DNA from: Neobacillus rhizophilus
GTDB lineage: Bacteria; Bacillota; Bacilli; Bacillales; Cytobacillaceae
DNA: 64,000 bases
Assembly: GCF_018343535.1 (NCBI RefSeq)
Contig: NZ_JAGYPF010000005.1
Span: 496,001-560,000 of the forward strand
Direction of reading: 5' to 3'
The stretch's first letter is position 1; each line of letters starts with the position of its first letter. The translations under genes and the position numbers were made by a program. Shown piece by piece: positions 49,770-59,165 of the stretch. A model generated the notes under the pieces. That model worked only from the letters and a program-made list of their open reading frames with translations. It did no database searches and was not told the DNA's origin.

Positions 49770-51389
49770 ATGAACGATGTAAAATGTGAATGCGGGCATG
49801 TGAATCCGCACGGCACGGTGTTATGTGAGGCCTGCGGAAAGGTGCTGGATGAAACAGACAACAGGAAAGAACTTCTTGATATGCGCTATGAAGGCAGTGC
49901 TCGCCGCTCGCAAACCTATAACAAAACTATCATTGATAAAATATGGAACTTCTTTTCCTCTGTAAAGGTCGGCGTCTGGCTGATTATTATCACGCTGATA
50001 GCTTCTATTCTGGGCACGATTTTGCCACAGGAAATGTACATTAATCTGCCGCCGGATGTGTATTACGAGCAGGAATACGGCTGGTTTGGAAAGTTGTACT
50101 ACCAGCTGGGCTTCCATGATTTGTATGGGTCATGGTGGTATTTATTATTAATCGCCATGATTGGCATTTCCCTTGTTATTTGCAGCCTTGACAGGGTAGT
50201 TCCTTTGTATAAGGCATTAAAAGCACAAAGGGTCACAAGACATGAGGGATTTCTCAAGCGCCAGCGGGTGTTTGGTGCCAACTCCGAGGCTGAGCAAACC
50301 GACCTTGAAACGGTGAAAAAACATTTACAGGCAAAACGCTACCATGTCCGTGAAGAAAATGGTGATATTCTTGCAGAGAAAAATCGTTTTTCCCGTTGGG
50401 GTCCATATGTAAACCATATCGGTCTAATAATTTTCTTATTTGGCGGAATGCTGCGCTTTATCCCTGGTTTTTATGTAAATGAGGACCTTTGGGTACGTGA
50501 AGGGGAAACAGCATTAGTTCCGGAAACGAATGAACAATATTATATTAAAAATAATCAATTTATATTAGAACATTACGATAAAAACAATAAGACTTTCGAA
50601 AAGGCACTTAACCGGGCAGGCGAGGTTGTGAAGAACTATCAATCAAACGTCGTTCTGTATCAGCGGGAGGGAGAGAAAATCCCAGGGGAAAAGCCAAAGT
50701 TAAAGAAGTTAGAGGAATATAAGATTAGAGTAAATCAGCCACTATCCTTCAATGGTTACTCTGTCTTTCAATCTTCCTTTAAAACTGAGTTTAAAGCGAT
50801 GACATTTGCTCTCACTAATAAGAGCACAAATCAAGCCTTTGGCGAGGTGAAGGTTGACTTAACTAACCCGCAGGAGAAGTACGATTTAGGTAATGGGTAT
50901 TCAGTGGAACTTCTAAACTATTTCCCAGATTTCGAATTTGACGATAACGGGGAACCATCAACAAAATCTCGGGTACCAAATAACCCGGCCTTCATTTTCC
51001 GGATGAATACACCGGACAAGCCAAAAGGGGAAACAAGCTTTGTAGCCATCAGACAGACTATTGAACCGTTTGGTAATAATACCTATAAACTGGCCTTCAA
51101 GGGAATTGAAACAAAAAATGTTTCCGGATTTATTGTTAGAAAGGATTCCTCTTTATGGGTGTTCATTATTGGTGGAATCATTTTCATGATTGGGGTTATT
51201 CAAGGTGCCTACTGGAACCACCGTCGTATTTGGGTACAGCGCAAAAACGGTCAGGTCTGGATTGCCGCCCATACAAACAAGAATTGGTACGGCTTGAAAC
51301 GGGAGCTTGAAGCTATTTTAGCAGGCACCAAATTGACGATGCCGGATGATCAGCTTCAAAGGGACAAAGAGGTTAAGGAGGTAGTATAG
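49770..51389 (+). CDS. resB: Cytochrome c biogenesis protein ResB
   Basis: This 539-residue membrane protein has about four membrane helices (VGVWLIIITLIASILG first, VFIIGGIIFMIGVIQGAY last) and a large extracytoplasmic domain (about 230-440). An N-terminal zinc-ribbon-like CECGHVNPHG...CEAC is present. With ResC it forms the System II haem lyase. Adjacent to resC with no gap. Confidence 0.93.
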   Translation: MNDVKCECGHVNPHGTVLCEACGKVLDETDNRKELLDMRYEGSARRSQTYNKTIIDKIWNFFSSVKVGVWLIIITLIASILGTILPQEMYINLPPDVYYEQEYGWFGKLYYQLGFHDLYGSWWYLLLIAMIGISLVICSLDRVVPLYKALKAQRVTRHEGFLKRQRVFGANSEAEQTDLETVKKHLQAKRYHVREENGDILAEKNRFSRWGPYVNHIGLIIFLFGGMLRFIPGFYVNEDLWVREGETALVPETNEQYYIKNNQFILEHYDKNNKTFEKALNRAGEVVKNYQSNVVLYQREGEKIPGEKPKLKKLEEYKIRVNQPLSFNGYSVFQSSFKTEFKAMTFALTNKSTNQAFGEVKVDLTNPQEKYDLGNGYSVELLNYFPDFEFDDNGEPSTKSRVPNNPAFIFRMNTPDKPKGETSFVAIRQTIEPFGNNTYKLAFKGIETKNVSGFIVRKDSSLWVFIIGGIIFMIGVIQGAYWNHRRIWVQRKNGQVWIAAHTNKNWYGLKRELEAILAGTKLTMPDDQLQRDKEVKEVV

Positions 51390-52577
51390 TTGGCAGCATT
51401 AAGCAGTAATCTATTGTTTGTCGCTTTTATCCTATATTTAATAGCGACGCTGTTTTTCGGCGGTTCGATTAAAGAGAAAAAAGGTTTATCTGAAAAGAAA
51501 GAAACGAATAAGTGGGGGAAAATTGCTGTATTTCTAACCATCGTGGGCTTCGTCTCCCAGCTTGGCTATTTTATTACCAGATGGATTGCGGCCGGACATG
51601 CACCGGTCAGTAATATGTTTGAGTTTACGACATTCTTTGGAATGGCCCTTGTCGGCGCGTTTATCGTGATTTATTTTATATACCGCACGACGCTGCTTGG
51701 TCTGTTTACAATGCCTGTAGCCATCCTGGTCATCGCGTATGCTAGTATGTTCCCAAGGGATATTACTCCATTAATACCGGCCCTGCAAAGCTATTGGCTG
51801 CATATTCACGTTACCACTGCTGCAATCGGGGAAGCCATTTTGGCAATAAGCTTTGCGGCAGGTCTTATCTATTTAGTAAAAGCCATTGATCAAACCAAAT
51901 CCAGTAAACGAACCTTTTGGCTCGAAGCGGTTATGTTTTCTTTAGTTACAGTTTTGGGCTTTGTGGCCGTTTCTTCAATCTTCTCCGGTATGGGGTACCA
52001 CGAGAAATTTAATTGGGTTGATAAGCATGATAACGAGGCAGTTGTCGAATATACGATGCCTGCCATTGCAGGACCTCACGAAGGGGAACTGTTGACAAAG
52101 GATGGCTTTAAACCATTCGTTGAGATGCCAGCTATTGTTAATGCCAAAAAACTAAATACGGTCATTTGGTCATTGATCGGTGGAATTATCCTTTATGGAC
52201 TTATTAGGCTGATTATTAGAAAGCGAATTTCTGCCGCTCTTAAACCGCTGGTTAAAAATATAAATCTTGATTTTGTTGATGAGATTAGCTATCGTTCCGT
52301 ATTAATTGGATTCCCTGTTTTTACACTGGGAGCACTGATCTTTGCGATGATTTGGGCACAAATGGCTTGGTCCCGTTTCTGGGGTTGGGACCCTAAGGAA
52401 GTATGGGCATTAATAACCTGGTTATTTTATGCCGCCTTCATGCATCTTCGTCTGTCAAAGGGCTGGCATGGAGAGAAGTCCGCTTGGCTTGCCGTAATCG
52501 GCTTTGTTATCATCATGTTTAACCTTGTCGCCGTCAACCTCATCATAGCTGGACTCCATTCTTACGCAGGATCTTAA
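51390..52577 (+). CDS. resC: Cytochrome c biogenesis protein ResC
   Basis: This 395-residue multi-helix membrane protein has the haem-handling WWD-type segment WSRFWGWDPKEVWALITW and conserved His in WLHIHVTTAAIGE. It transfers haem to apocytochrome c with ResB. The TTG start at 51390 follows AAGGAGG and touches the resB stop. Confidence 0.93.
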   Translation: MAALSSNLLFVAFILYLIATLFFGGSIKEKKGLSEKKETNKWGKIAVFLTIVGFVSQLGYFITRWIAAGHAPVSNMFEFTTFFGMALVGAFIVIYFIYRTTLLGLFTMPVAILVIAYASMFPRDITPLIPALQSYWLHIHVTTAAIGEAILAISFAAGLIYLVKAIDQTKSSKRTFWLEAVMFSLVTVLGFVAVSSIFSGMGYHEKFNWVDKHDNEAVVEYTMPAIAGPHEGELLTKDGFKPFVEMPAIVNAKKLNTVIWSLIGGIILYGLIRLIIRKRISAALKPLVKNINLDFVDEISYRSVLIGFPVFTLGALIFAMIWAQMAWSRFWGWDPKEVWALITWLFYAAFMHLRLSKGWHGEKSAWLAVIGFVIIMFNLVAVNLIIAGLHSYAGS

Positions 52578-52590
52578 CGGCCAAAATTTA

Positions 52591-52622
52591 GCCTTCACTT
52601 CATTAAGTGAGGGCCTTTTTCA
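52591..52622 (+). terminator. Terminator between resC and resD
   Basis: CCTTCACTT pairs with AAGTGAGG around CATT, followed by GCCTTTTT. Read-through into resDE is possible. Confidence 0.65.
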
Positions 52623-52757
52623 AATAATAGTAATAGAATTCATTGTCCTTTATTTACATTGTCAAATTATTGACACTTTTTATCGGATTTATTAGCTTTC
52701 AACATATAGCAAAAATGGAGACCATTTTGTAAAATAAACAACATGGGGGGATTAATA

Positions 52758-53474
52758 ATGGATCAGGACGTTAAAATCTTAGTTGTAGATGATGAAGAAA
52801 GAATTCGCAGATTATTAAAAATGTATTTAGAGCGCGAAGATTTTATAATTGATGAAGCAGAGGATGGTAATCAAGCATTAGCGAAAGCATTGGCTAACGA
52901 TTATGATGTCATTCTTTTGGATTTAATGATGCCTGGCAAGGATGGCATTGAGGTTTGCCGCGAATTAAGGGAGAAAAAGGCGACTCCTGTTATCATGTTA
53001 ACGGCAAAGGGTGAAGAGGTGAACCGGGTTCAGGGCTTTGAAGTCGGTACGGATGACTATATCGTTAAACCATTCAGCCCGCGTGAGGTTGTACTAAGGG
53101 TAAAAGCACTGTTAAGACGATCATCACAAACTACCTTCCTGCAAACGGAGACAACAACCAAGGATGTCATTGTATTTCCTCATTTAACAATAGATAATGA
53201 TGCCCACCGGGTATCTGCTGATGGTAAAGAGGTTAGCTTAACGCCTAAAGAATATGAGCTGTTATATTTTCTTGCCAAAGCACCGGACAAAGTATTTGAC
53301 CGTGAGCAGCTGTTAAAGGAAGTATGGCATTATGAGTTTTTCGGAGACCTAAGGACAGTTGATACGCATGTAAAACGTCTTCGAGAAAAACTAAATAAAG
53401 TGTCGGAACAAGCTGCTAGAATGATTGTTACCGTTTGGGGAGTAGGTTACAAATTTGAGGTAGTAAATGAATGA
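52758..53474 (+). CDS. resD: Response regulator ResD
   Basis: This 238-residue OmpR-type regulator has a receiver domain (acidic DDEE near 11, phospho-acceptor Asp55 in LLDLMMPG, Lys near 104 in IVKPFSP). The C-terminal winged helix is TPKEYELLYFLAKAP through VDTHVKRLREKL. It governs aerobic and anaerobic respiration genes. The start at 52758 follows GGGGGGA. It overlaps resE by 4 bases. Confidence 0.94.
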   Translation: MDQDVKILVVDDEERIRRLLKMYLEREDFIIDEAEDGNQALAKALANDYDVILLDLMMPGKDGIEVCRELREKKATPVIMLTAKGEEVNRVQGFEVGTDDYIVKPFSPREVVLRVKALLRRSSQTTFLQTETTTKDVIVFPHLTIDNDAHRVSADGKEVSLTPKEYELLYFLAKAPDKVFDREQLLKEVWHYEFFGDLRTVDTHVKRLREKLNKVSEQAARMIVTVWGVGYKFEVVNE

Positions 53475-55252
53475 CCTTCTTAAGAAGTGTAGTCGGTAAG
53501 CTTTGGTTTACCATCATTTTATTAGTTTCATTTGTCCTGTTTATTTTAACAGTGATGCTTCTTGAGTTTTTTCAAAACTATAATATTAATGAAACAAAGA
53601 ATGATTTAACCCATACAGCCGAAAAAATTGCCACTGTGTTGGAGGAGCATCCAGCAGATAAATGGCCGCTCGGTTTGGAAATCTCGTGGGAAATCATTGA
53701 TGATGTCACCAAAGTAGTCATTATAAAAGGGGATGAAGTTTATTATTCTCCAAACACAAAGGGAGGAAATAAATTAACGATTGATGATATTCGGAACGAT
53801 CCCGAGTTATCAAATGTTTTACACAAAAATAAACGGGTCGAGAAAATCTCCGATCTTTCATCCGAAAAAAATAGAGCTGGCACTGCCGCCAATTATTCAA
53901 TCATCGGAGTGCCGCTTAAACTCTCTGGAAATCAAAATGGGGCAGTGTTCATTTACCAATCTTTAAGGGTCATGCAGGAAACATCCCGGTCAGCAACCAA
54001 ATTTATTTTGCTTGTGGCTGGTGTTGCCATTATTCTTACAACCATTTTCGCATTCTTTTTGTCCACAAGAATAACCGCCCCGTTAAGGAAAATGCGGGAA
54101 GCTGCATTTGAGGTGGCAAGAGGGAAATTTGACACAAAGGTCCCTATTTTGACCCATGATGAAATAGGTGAACTGGCTACTGCTTTTAATCAAATGGGCC
54201 GGCAATTAAAGTTTAACATGAACGCGCTCAATCAGGAAAAAGAGCAGTTGGCAAGCATTCTCAGCAGTATGGCTGATGGGGTTATTACCTTCAACCGGGA
54301 TGGAACGATTTTAATTACGAATCCACCGGCAGACCGCTTTCTTCAATATTGGTATTATGAAAAAGGGTTTATTTCCGGATTGGAGGCCATTCCCTCCCAA
54401 GTCATGAATCTTTTTCAAAAAGCAGTTGATACAGAAAAAGAGCAGATTGGGGAAATCTCCCTGCAAGGCCGCCATTGGGTCATATTGGTCAGTCCGCTTT
54501 ACAGTAATCGCTTTATTCGCGGGGCAGTTGCGGTCTTAAGGGATATGACTGAGGAACGGCAATTGGAGAAAATGAGAAGAGACTTCATTGCCAATGTTTC
54601 ACATGAACTAAGGACGCCAATTTCTATGCTTCAGGGCTACAGCGAAGCGATTGTTGACGATATTGCCGAAACCCAGGAAGAGAAAAAAGAAATGGCAAAG
54701 GTCATTTATGATGAATCGCTAAGAATGGGCCGTCTTGTCAATGAATTGCTGGATTTGGCAAGAATGGAAGCAGGTCATATTCAATTAACAATGGAAGAGG
54801 TCAATCTCTCTGCCTTTATCAAACGGATTATTCATAAATTCCAAGGGTTAGCCAAAGATAATGGAATTCAATTGCTGGTTGAAATCGACAACGACATACC
54901 AACCTTTACAATGGACCCTGATCGAATTGAACAGGTTCTAACGAATTTGATTGATAATGCGATCAGACATACGCCGAAAGATGGTTCTGTGACCTTAAAA
55001 GTTACTTCCGAGGACAAAGGAATCAGAATGGATGTTGTGGACTTAGGAACAGGGATTCCTGAGGAAGATTTACCGTTTGTTTTTGAACGGTTTTATAAAG
55101 CTGATAAGGCACGAACCCGCGGCAGGTCAGGAACAGGTCTTGGACTGGCTATTGCCAAAAATATTATTGATGCCCATCGTGGACATATTTCCGTTCAAAG
55201 TAAAGTTGGGCAGGGAACGACATTTTCCTTCATACTCCCACGAAAATCGTAA
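53471..55252 (+). CDS. resE: Sensor histidine kinase ResE
   Basis: This 593-residue membrane kinase has two membrane helices (about 9-30 and 178-200) flanking an extracytoplasmic sensor. HAMP, PAS, and HisKA (phospho-His378 in NVSHELRTP) and ATPase domains follow (N box NLIDNAIRHTP, G boxes DLGTGIPEED and GRSGTGLGLAIAK). It phosphorylates ResD in response to low oxygen or nitric oxide in B. subtilis. Confidence 0.94.
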   Translation: MTFLRSVVGKLWFTIILLVSFVLFILTVMLLEFFQNYNINETKNDLTHTAEKIATVLEEHPADKWPLGLEISWEIIDDVTKVVIIKGDEVYYSPNTKGGNKLTIDDIRNDPELSNVLHKNKRVEKISDLSSEKNRAGTAANYSIIGVPLKLSGNQNGAVFIYQSLRVMQETSRSATKFILLVAGVAIILTTIFAFFLSTRITAPLRKMREAAFEVARGKFDTKVPILTHDEIGELATAFNQMGRQLKFNMNALNQEKEQLASILSSMADGVITFNRDGTILITNPPADRFLQYWYYEKGFISGLEAIPSQVMNLFQKAVDTEKEQIGEISLQGRHWVILVSPLYSNRFIRGAVAVLRDMTEERQLEKMRRDFIANVSHELRTPISMLQGYSEAIVDDIAETQEEKKEMAKVIYDESLRMGRLVNELLDLARMEAGHIQLTMEEVNLSAFIKRIIHKFQGLAKDNGIQLLVEIDNDIPTFTMDPDRIEQVLTNLIDNAIRHTPKDGSVTLKVTSEDKGIRMDVVDLGTGIPEEDLPFVFERFYKADKARTRGRSGTGLGLAIAKNIIDAHRGHISVQSKVGQGTTFSFILPRKS

Positions 55253-55301
55253 AATGACCATGGATTTTGCCGATTTCTATTGATTCACAAGGAACAATTT
55301 C

Positions 55302-55335
55302 GGAGGCTGTCAATTTGCGGCAGCCTCTTTTATTA
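55302..55335 (+). terminator. Terminator after resE
   Basis: GAGGCTG pairs with CAGCCTC (55303-55309 with 55321-55327), followed by TTTTATTATTT. Confidence 0.75.
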
Positions 55336-55387
55336 TTTCCACTAAATACCTTCCTTTTCATCCCAAAAAAGTCTATATTTAAGAAAG

Positions 55388-55414
55388 TGTAACCTTTTAT
55401 ACATAAACATCGAC
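55388..55414 (+). promoter_or_regulatory. Sigma-X autoregulatory promoter
   Basis: TGTAAC (55388-55393), a spacer of 17 bases and CGAC (55411-55414) fit the ECF sigma-X/W promoter exactly. sigX should drive its own transcription. Confidence 0.8.
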
Positions 55415-55443
55415 TAATATTTTGAACGGGGAGGGGAAAAAAG

Positions 55444-55995
55444 TTGGACTCCGTTTTCGATGAACTTTATCAAAAATATCACCATGATGTATTTCAATTT
55501 CTTTTTTATATGGTTAGAAACAGAGAGCAGGCGGAGGATCTTGTTCAAGAGGTTTATATTAGAGTGTTTAAGTCTTATAATCGCTTTGAGGGAAAAAGCA
55601 GCGAAAAAACCTGGCTTTTTTCGATTGCGAGAAATGTTGCGATTGATTATTTCCGAAAGCAAAAGGGCTGGAAGGAAAGAATCCTTGAGAAATTTGATTG
55701 GTCCTCAAATCAGGTAAAGGACGACCATCCTATCCCTGAGGAAATGGCTGTTCAAAGAGAAGAAATTAAATGGGTATATAAATGCTTGGAATATTGTACC
55801 GTGGACCAAAAGGCCGTCGTTATATTACGATTTATTCACGATTTGTCAATAGTGGAGACAGCAGAGGCTCTAGGGTGGACAGAAAGTAAAGTCAAAACGA
55901 CCCAGCATCGCTCGTTGAAAGTTTTGAAGAAGCACATGGAAACATTTTACCGAAGGGAGGAGGGAAATATTGAGAAAGTCAGAGTGGAGCGATGA
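55444..55995 (+). CDS. sigX: ECF RNA polymerase sigma factor SigX
   Basis: This 183-residue ECF sigma factor has region 2 (QAEDLVQEVYIRVFKSYNRF and TWLFSIARNVAIDYFRKQK) and region 4 (SIVETAEALGWTESKVKTT). SigX responds to cationic peptides and cell-envelope stress in Bacillus. It starts with TTG after GGGGAGGGG. It overlaps rsiX by 26 bases. Confidence 0.93.
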   Translation: MDSVFDELYQKYHHDVFQFLFYMVRNREQAEDLVQEVYIRVFKSYNRFEGKSSEKTWLFSIARNVAIDYFRKQKGWKERILEKFDWSSNQVKDDHPIPEEMAVQREEIKWVYKCLEYCTVDQKAVVILRFIHDLSIVETAEALGWTESKVKTTQHRSLKVLKKHMETFYRREEGNIEKVRVER

Positions 55996-57148
55996 AGAGC
56001 TCGTAGAATTGTTAAAACAAATGCCTAAAATAAAAGACTATCGCCATCCTCGTGACATTTACCAAAACCTTTCACGTAAAAAACGGAAAACTGTTTCCTG
56101 GATCCTGCCGGGTATTGCCGCTGCAGCGGCACTATTTTTATTTTTTATTTTGGCTCCTAAGTTTATGGATACGAATCACTATTCAATCAACAATGCCAAA
56201 CAAGAGTCAACAAAAGAAGCGAAAATTGCCAAAGATAATAGCGATGCGAGCGGTATGGCCAATCAGGAATCACAGGCGGATAAATACTCAACATTAAAGA
56301 AAGCCGAAGGGCAAAACGATTATGCTGGGAAAACAGCTGTTTATGATGATGAAATAAAAGGCGGCGTCGTGTTGACCTATTGGGTGCCCGATAATCAAGC
56401 TCAAAATCTGGTACCAGTATCAACTATAGTCAAAAATACCGAAGGAAAAGACTGGCTTACCTTATATAATGAACATATGGCAAACCTAAACGAATCGGAA
56501 TGGGGCCTAAGTGAATTTTATCCTCTCCAGGCAACATTGCATTATGATAATGCTAATGAAACTGTTATTGTCGATGTACCTTCAGACCATCCATACCGCC
56601 AAGGGACTGCAACGGAACAAATTTTTCTCGGTGCATTAAAAAATGATATTTCTTCCAATAGCAGCGTCAAAACGATTAAGTTCACCACAAATGGCGAACC
56701 TGGAATCGAACTAAGCAATGACTTTTATGAAAAATTGACCATCACTGATGTGAAAAAACATGCTTACCTCTTTTACTATCCTAATGGCAGTGATGTTCCG
56801 TTCTTGGTGCCAACACTCGAATCATATAAGGATATTAAGGCTGCAATCGATGCGATGAAGTCAGGGATAGAGGAATATCAATTACAAAGATCTTTGTTGC
56901 CGAATTTGGCAATTCAGGATGTATCAGCAAATGATAACACGTTAACTATCACTTTTGCGAAAGATGCCAGTTTAGAAGATGAACGGTTGGCCGTCTGGTC
57001 GATGGAGGCCATCCTTTTAACAGCAAAAGAATTCGGATTTGAAAAAGTGGTTGTGAGCAATCCTCCAGCAGCAAATATTGGCCCGTTTGATTTAACAAAA
57101 GAAATCAAGGTGCCAGCTGCCCCAAATCTTCGGACAATCGAGAAATGA
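55970..57148 (+). CDS. rsiX: Anti-sigma-X factor RsiX
   Basis: This 392-residue protein has a cytosolic N-terminal part that binds sigma-X (about 1-40), one membrane helix (ILPGIAAAAALFLFFILAP) and a large outside domain. Its C-terminal half (about 150-300) resembles a GerMN-type domain. The start is TTG at 55970, inside the end of sigX. It inhibits SigX. Confidence 0.88.
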   Translation: MRKSEWSDEELVELLKQMPKIKDYRHPRDIYQNLSRKKRKTVSWILPGIAAAAALFLFFILAPKFMDTNHYSINNAKQESTKEAKIAKDNSDASGMANQESQADKYSTLKKAEGQNDYAGKTAVYDDEIKGGVVLTYWVPDNQAQNLVPVSTIVKNTEGKDWLTLYNEHMANLNESEWGLSEFYPLQATLHYDNANETVIVDVPSDHPYRQGTATEQIFLGALKNDISSNSSVKTIKFTTNGEPGIELSNDFYEKLTITDVKKHAYLFYYPNGSDVPFLVPTLESYKDIKAAIDAMKSGIEEYQLQRSLLPNLAIQDVSANDNTLTITFAKDASLEDERLAVWSMEAILLTAKEFGFEKVVVSNPPAANIGPFDLTKEIKVPAAPNLRTIEK

Positions 57149-57150
57149 TA

Positions 57151-57182
57151 AAAAAATCAACCAAAAAACGGTTGATTTTTTT
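57151..57182 (+). terminator. Terminator after rsiX
   Basis: AAAAAATCAACC pairs with GGTTGATTTTTT around seven bases, ending in a T run. Confidence 0.85.
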
Positions 57183-57240
57183 ATGCATAAAATAGCAATA
57201 GACTCCAAATTATAACAAATATGGTCAGGCCGTCCGATGT

Positions 57241-57283
57241 CACACCATATGTTCTAAACGCGAGTATAAGAACATATGGTGTG
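57241..57283 (+). promoter_or_regulatory. 15-base inverted repeat upstream of the M23 gene
   Basis: CACACCATATGTTCT (57241-57255) and AGAACATATGGTGTG (57269-57283) are perfect inverted repeats, 13 bases apart. They lie 35 bases before the ATG. They could be an operator for a dimeric regulator or a leader hairpin; no T run follows, so a terminator is unlikely. Confidence 0.65.
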
Positions 57284-57317
57284 GTATGGACAAGATGTAA
57301 GGAGGATTAATAGTGAA

Positions 57318-58067
57318 ATGCGTGACTATATAAAGAGGTTTTTTATTGCCATTATAATGGCGATTTGTGTAGGTTTGTTGTTTCTTGGAGGGAGACACTC
57401 GGAAGCTGCCGGATTGCCAGAGGCAAAAACGGAGAAGGAGAGATGGATTTGGCCGGCAGATGGCGTTATTTCTGATACATATGGGACAAGACAGGGCAAG
57501 CATAAAGGAATCGATATCGCCGGAACATATGGCACCCCGGTCTTGGCAGTTGAAGATGGGGCTGTGATTAAGTCTTATTATTCCAATACATATGGTCAGG
57601 TTGTATTTATCAAGCACCCAAGCAATTTCGTTACGGTTTATGCCCACTTAAGCAAACGGGCCGTTGTGCCTGGTCAAATGGTTAAGCGGGGGGAGACCAT
57701 CGGAACAATGGGAAGGACCGGTCAGGCTACCGGCACCCATCTTCATTTTGAATCACACCAATTAGAATGGAGATATGACAAAAAATTTGCCATTAATCCG
57801 GAACTGCTATTAGGAGATGCTGATGTTGGCGAAGCGGTTCAGGGCGGAATTGCAGCCAGTGGCAAGGATGTTTTGGAGGTAAGTAGCCGTCCGCAAAATA
57901 TTCCTGAACCCAGTGGGCCGCCGCTTGTAAACCAATATATTGTAATAAATGGTGACAACTTGTCCTCCATTGCCCAAAAGTTTAATTTGACAGTGGCCAG
58001 ATTAAAAGAAATCAACAACCTTAACACAGATGTAATTAAGCCTAAGCAAATCTTGATTGTCCAGTAA
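57318..58067 (+). CDS. Exported M23 peptidase with LysM domain
   Basis: This 249-residue protein has a signal or anchor (FFIAIIMAICVGLLFLGG), an M23 metallopeptidase domain (zinc motif HKGIDIAGTYGTPV with HLHFE, about 60-165) and a C-terminal LysM module (about 205-249). It should cut or bind peptidoglycan outside the cell. Residues for zinc binding look complete. Start ATG 57318 follows AAGGAGG at 12 bases. A 15-base inverted repeat lies just upstream. Confidence 0.88.
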   Translation: MRDYIKRFFIAIIMAICVGLLFLGGRHSEAAGLPEAKTEKERWIWPADGVISDTYGTRQGKHKGIDIAGTYGTPVLAVEDGAVIKSYYSNTYGQVVFIKHPSNFVTVYAHLSKRAVVPGQMVKRGETIGTMGRTGQATGTHLHFESHQLEWRYDKKFAINPELLLGDADVGEAVQGGIAASGKDVLEVSSRPQNIPEPSGPPLVNQYIVINGDNLSSIAQKFNLTVARLKEINNLNTDVIKPKQILIVQ

Positions 58068-58080
58068 ATAAAAACTTTTT

Positions 58081-58112
58081 ACCCCGCAGCCTATTGCTGC
58101 GGGTATTTTTTT
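58081..58112 (+). terminator. Terminator after the M23 gene
   Basis: CCCGCAGC pairs with GCTGCGGG around CTATT, followed by TATTTTTTT. Confidence 0.85.
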
Positions 58113-58143
58113 AAATATTTAAAGACCGGAAAAAATCTTTAAC

Positions 58144-58172
58144 TTAACAAAGTGACTGATTTTCAGTATAAT
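58144..58172 (+). promoter_or_regulatory. Sigma-A promoter of the ribU riboswitch RNA
   Basis: TTAACA (58144-58149) and TATAAT (58167-58172) are 17 bases apart, just upstream of the FMN riboswitch. Confidence 0.7.
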
Positions 58173-58196
58173 AAACTTATAATTTTATAACGATCT

Positions 58197-58321
58197 ATCT
58201 TCGGGGCAGGGTGAAATTCCCGATCGGCGGTATTAGAGTATAACTCTTCAGCCCGCGAGCCTTATTAGGCAGGATTTGGTGTGATTCCAAAGCCGACAGT
58301 ATAGTCTGGATGGGAGAAGAT
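58197..58321 (+). promoter_or_regulatory. FMN riboswitch (RFN element)
   Basis: The outer stem ATCTTC (58197-58202)/GAAGAT (58316-58321) encloses the conserved GGGGCAGGGTGAAATTCCC, CGGCGGT, AGCCCGCGAGC, GATTTGGTG-ATTCCAAAGCCGACAGT parts. It binds FMN and controls the terminator at 58387-58415. Confidence 0.95.
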
Positions 58322-58386
58322 GGAGGTTCTGCAGGCATTCGAAAAATTTCCACGGATCGAATGTTTATTAAGCATACCTAAATTTA

Positions 58387-58420
58387 CTCCCTCAAGCATC
58401 AATCTTGAGGGAGTTTTATT
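58387..58420 (+). terminator. Riboswitch expression-platform terminator
   Basis: ACTCCCTCAAG (58387-58397) pairs with CTTGAGGGAGT (58405-58415), followed by TTTATTTT. It ends transcription of ribU when FMN is bound. Confidence 0.88.
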
Positions 58421-58483
58421 TTGAGTGCCTATAAAAGCTGAATCTCTCTTCCTAACGTGATGGATCAAAAAGGAGAGAGGAAG

Positions 58484-59056
58484 ATGAAGAAAATGAAGAA
58501 CACAAAGGTAAGAGCAATGGTTTCAATCGGGATGCTGAGCAGCATCGCATATTTATTAATGTTTTTAAACTTTCCGCTGCCGATGTTCCCTAATTTTTTG
58601 TTTGTGGACTTTAGTGATATTCCTGCTTTGATTGCTGCGCTGATTTTCGGACCAGTGGCAGGAATTTTAGTTGAATTGTTTAAGAATATGCTAAATTATT
58701 TTGCAACAGGGAGCCCGACAGGCATTCCTGTTGGCCACCTTGCCAATTTCGCAGCAGGGATTGTGTTTATTCTGCCGACTTACTATGTGTATAATAAATT
58801 GAAATCAAAAAAGGGAATGACACTTGCCCTAGTAGCTGGAACTATTATCATGGCTGTTGTGATGAGCATCGCCAACTACTTTATCATTTTACCTGCCTAT
58901 ACGGCTTTAATGGGTTTCCCGGATATGCGGAACCTCGTCGTACCTGCGATTTTTCCTTTTAATATCTTAAAGGGCGTAATGATGTCAATCATTTTCATGC
59001 TTCTATTTATTCGGATGCAAGCATGGCTAAATAAATTTTCAGTAAAAAATGCTTAA
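58484..59056 (+). CDS. ribU: Riboflavin transporter RibU (ECF S component)
   Basis: This 190-residue integral membrane protein is the substrate-binding S component of an energy-coupling-factor transporter for riboflavin. It has about five or six membrane helices and the family motif FLNFPLPMFPNFLFVDFSD. The ATG at 58484 follows AGGAGAGAGG. It is preceded by an FMN riboswitch, which strongly supports the function. Confidence 0.94.
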   Translation: MKKMKNTKVRAMVSIGMLSSIAYLLMFLNFPLPMFPNFLFVDFSDIPALIAALIFGPVAGILVELFKNMLNYFATGSPTGIPVGHLANFAAGIVFILPTYYVYNKLKSKKGMTLALVAGTIIMAVVMSIANYFIILPAYTALMGFPDMRNLVVPAIFPFNILKGVMMSIIFMLLFIRMQAWLNKFSVKNA

Positions 59057-59060
59057 AACG

Positions 59061-59094
59061 AACAGAGGCCGCAAAACTAGGGCCTCTGTTTTTT
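59061..59094 (+). terminator. Terminator after ribU
   Basis: AACAGAGGCC pairs with GGCCTCTGTT around ten bases, followed by TTTT. Confidence 0.85.
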
Positions 59095-59103
59095 AATCGA
59101 AAA

Positions 59104-59140
59104 AAATAACCCCCCGGCTTATAGTAGGCGGGGGGTAGCA
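59104..59140 (-). terminator. Terminator after the ferredoxin gene
   Basis: On the minus strand CCCCCCGC pairs with the GGGGGG arm, followed by TTATTTTTTT. Confidence 0.75.
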
Positions 59141-59165
59141 GCTTAAGAATATCTTCAGTCAAAGA

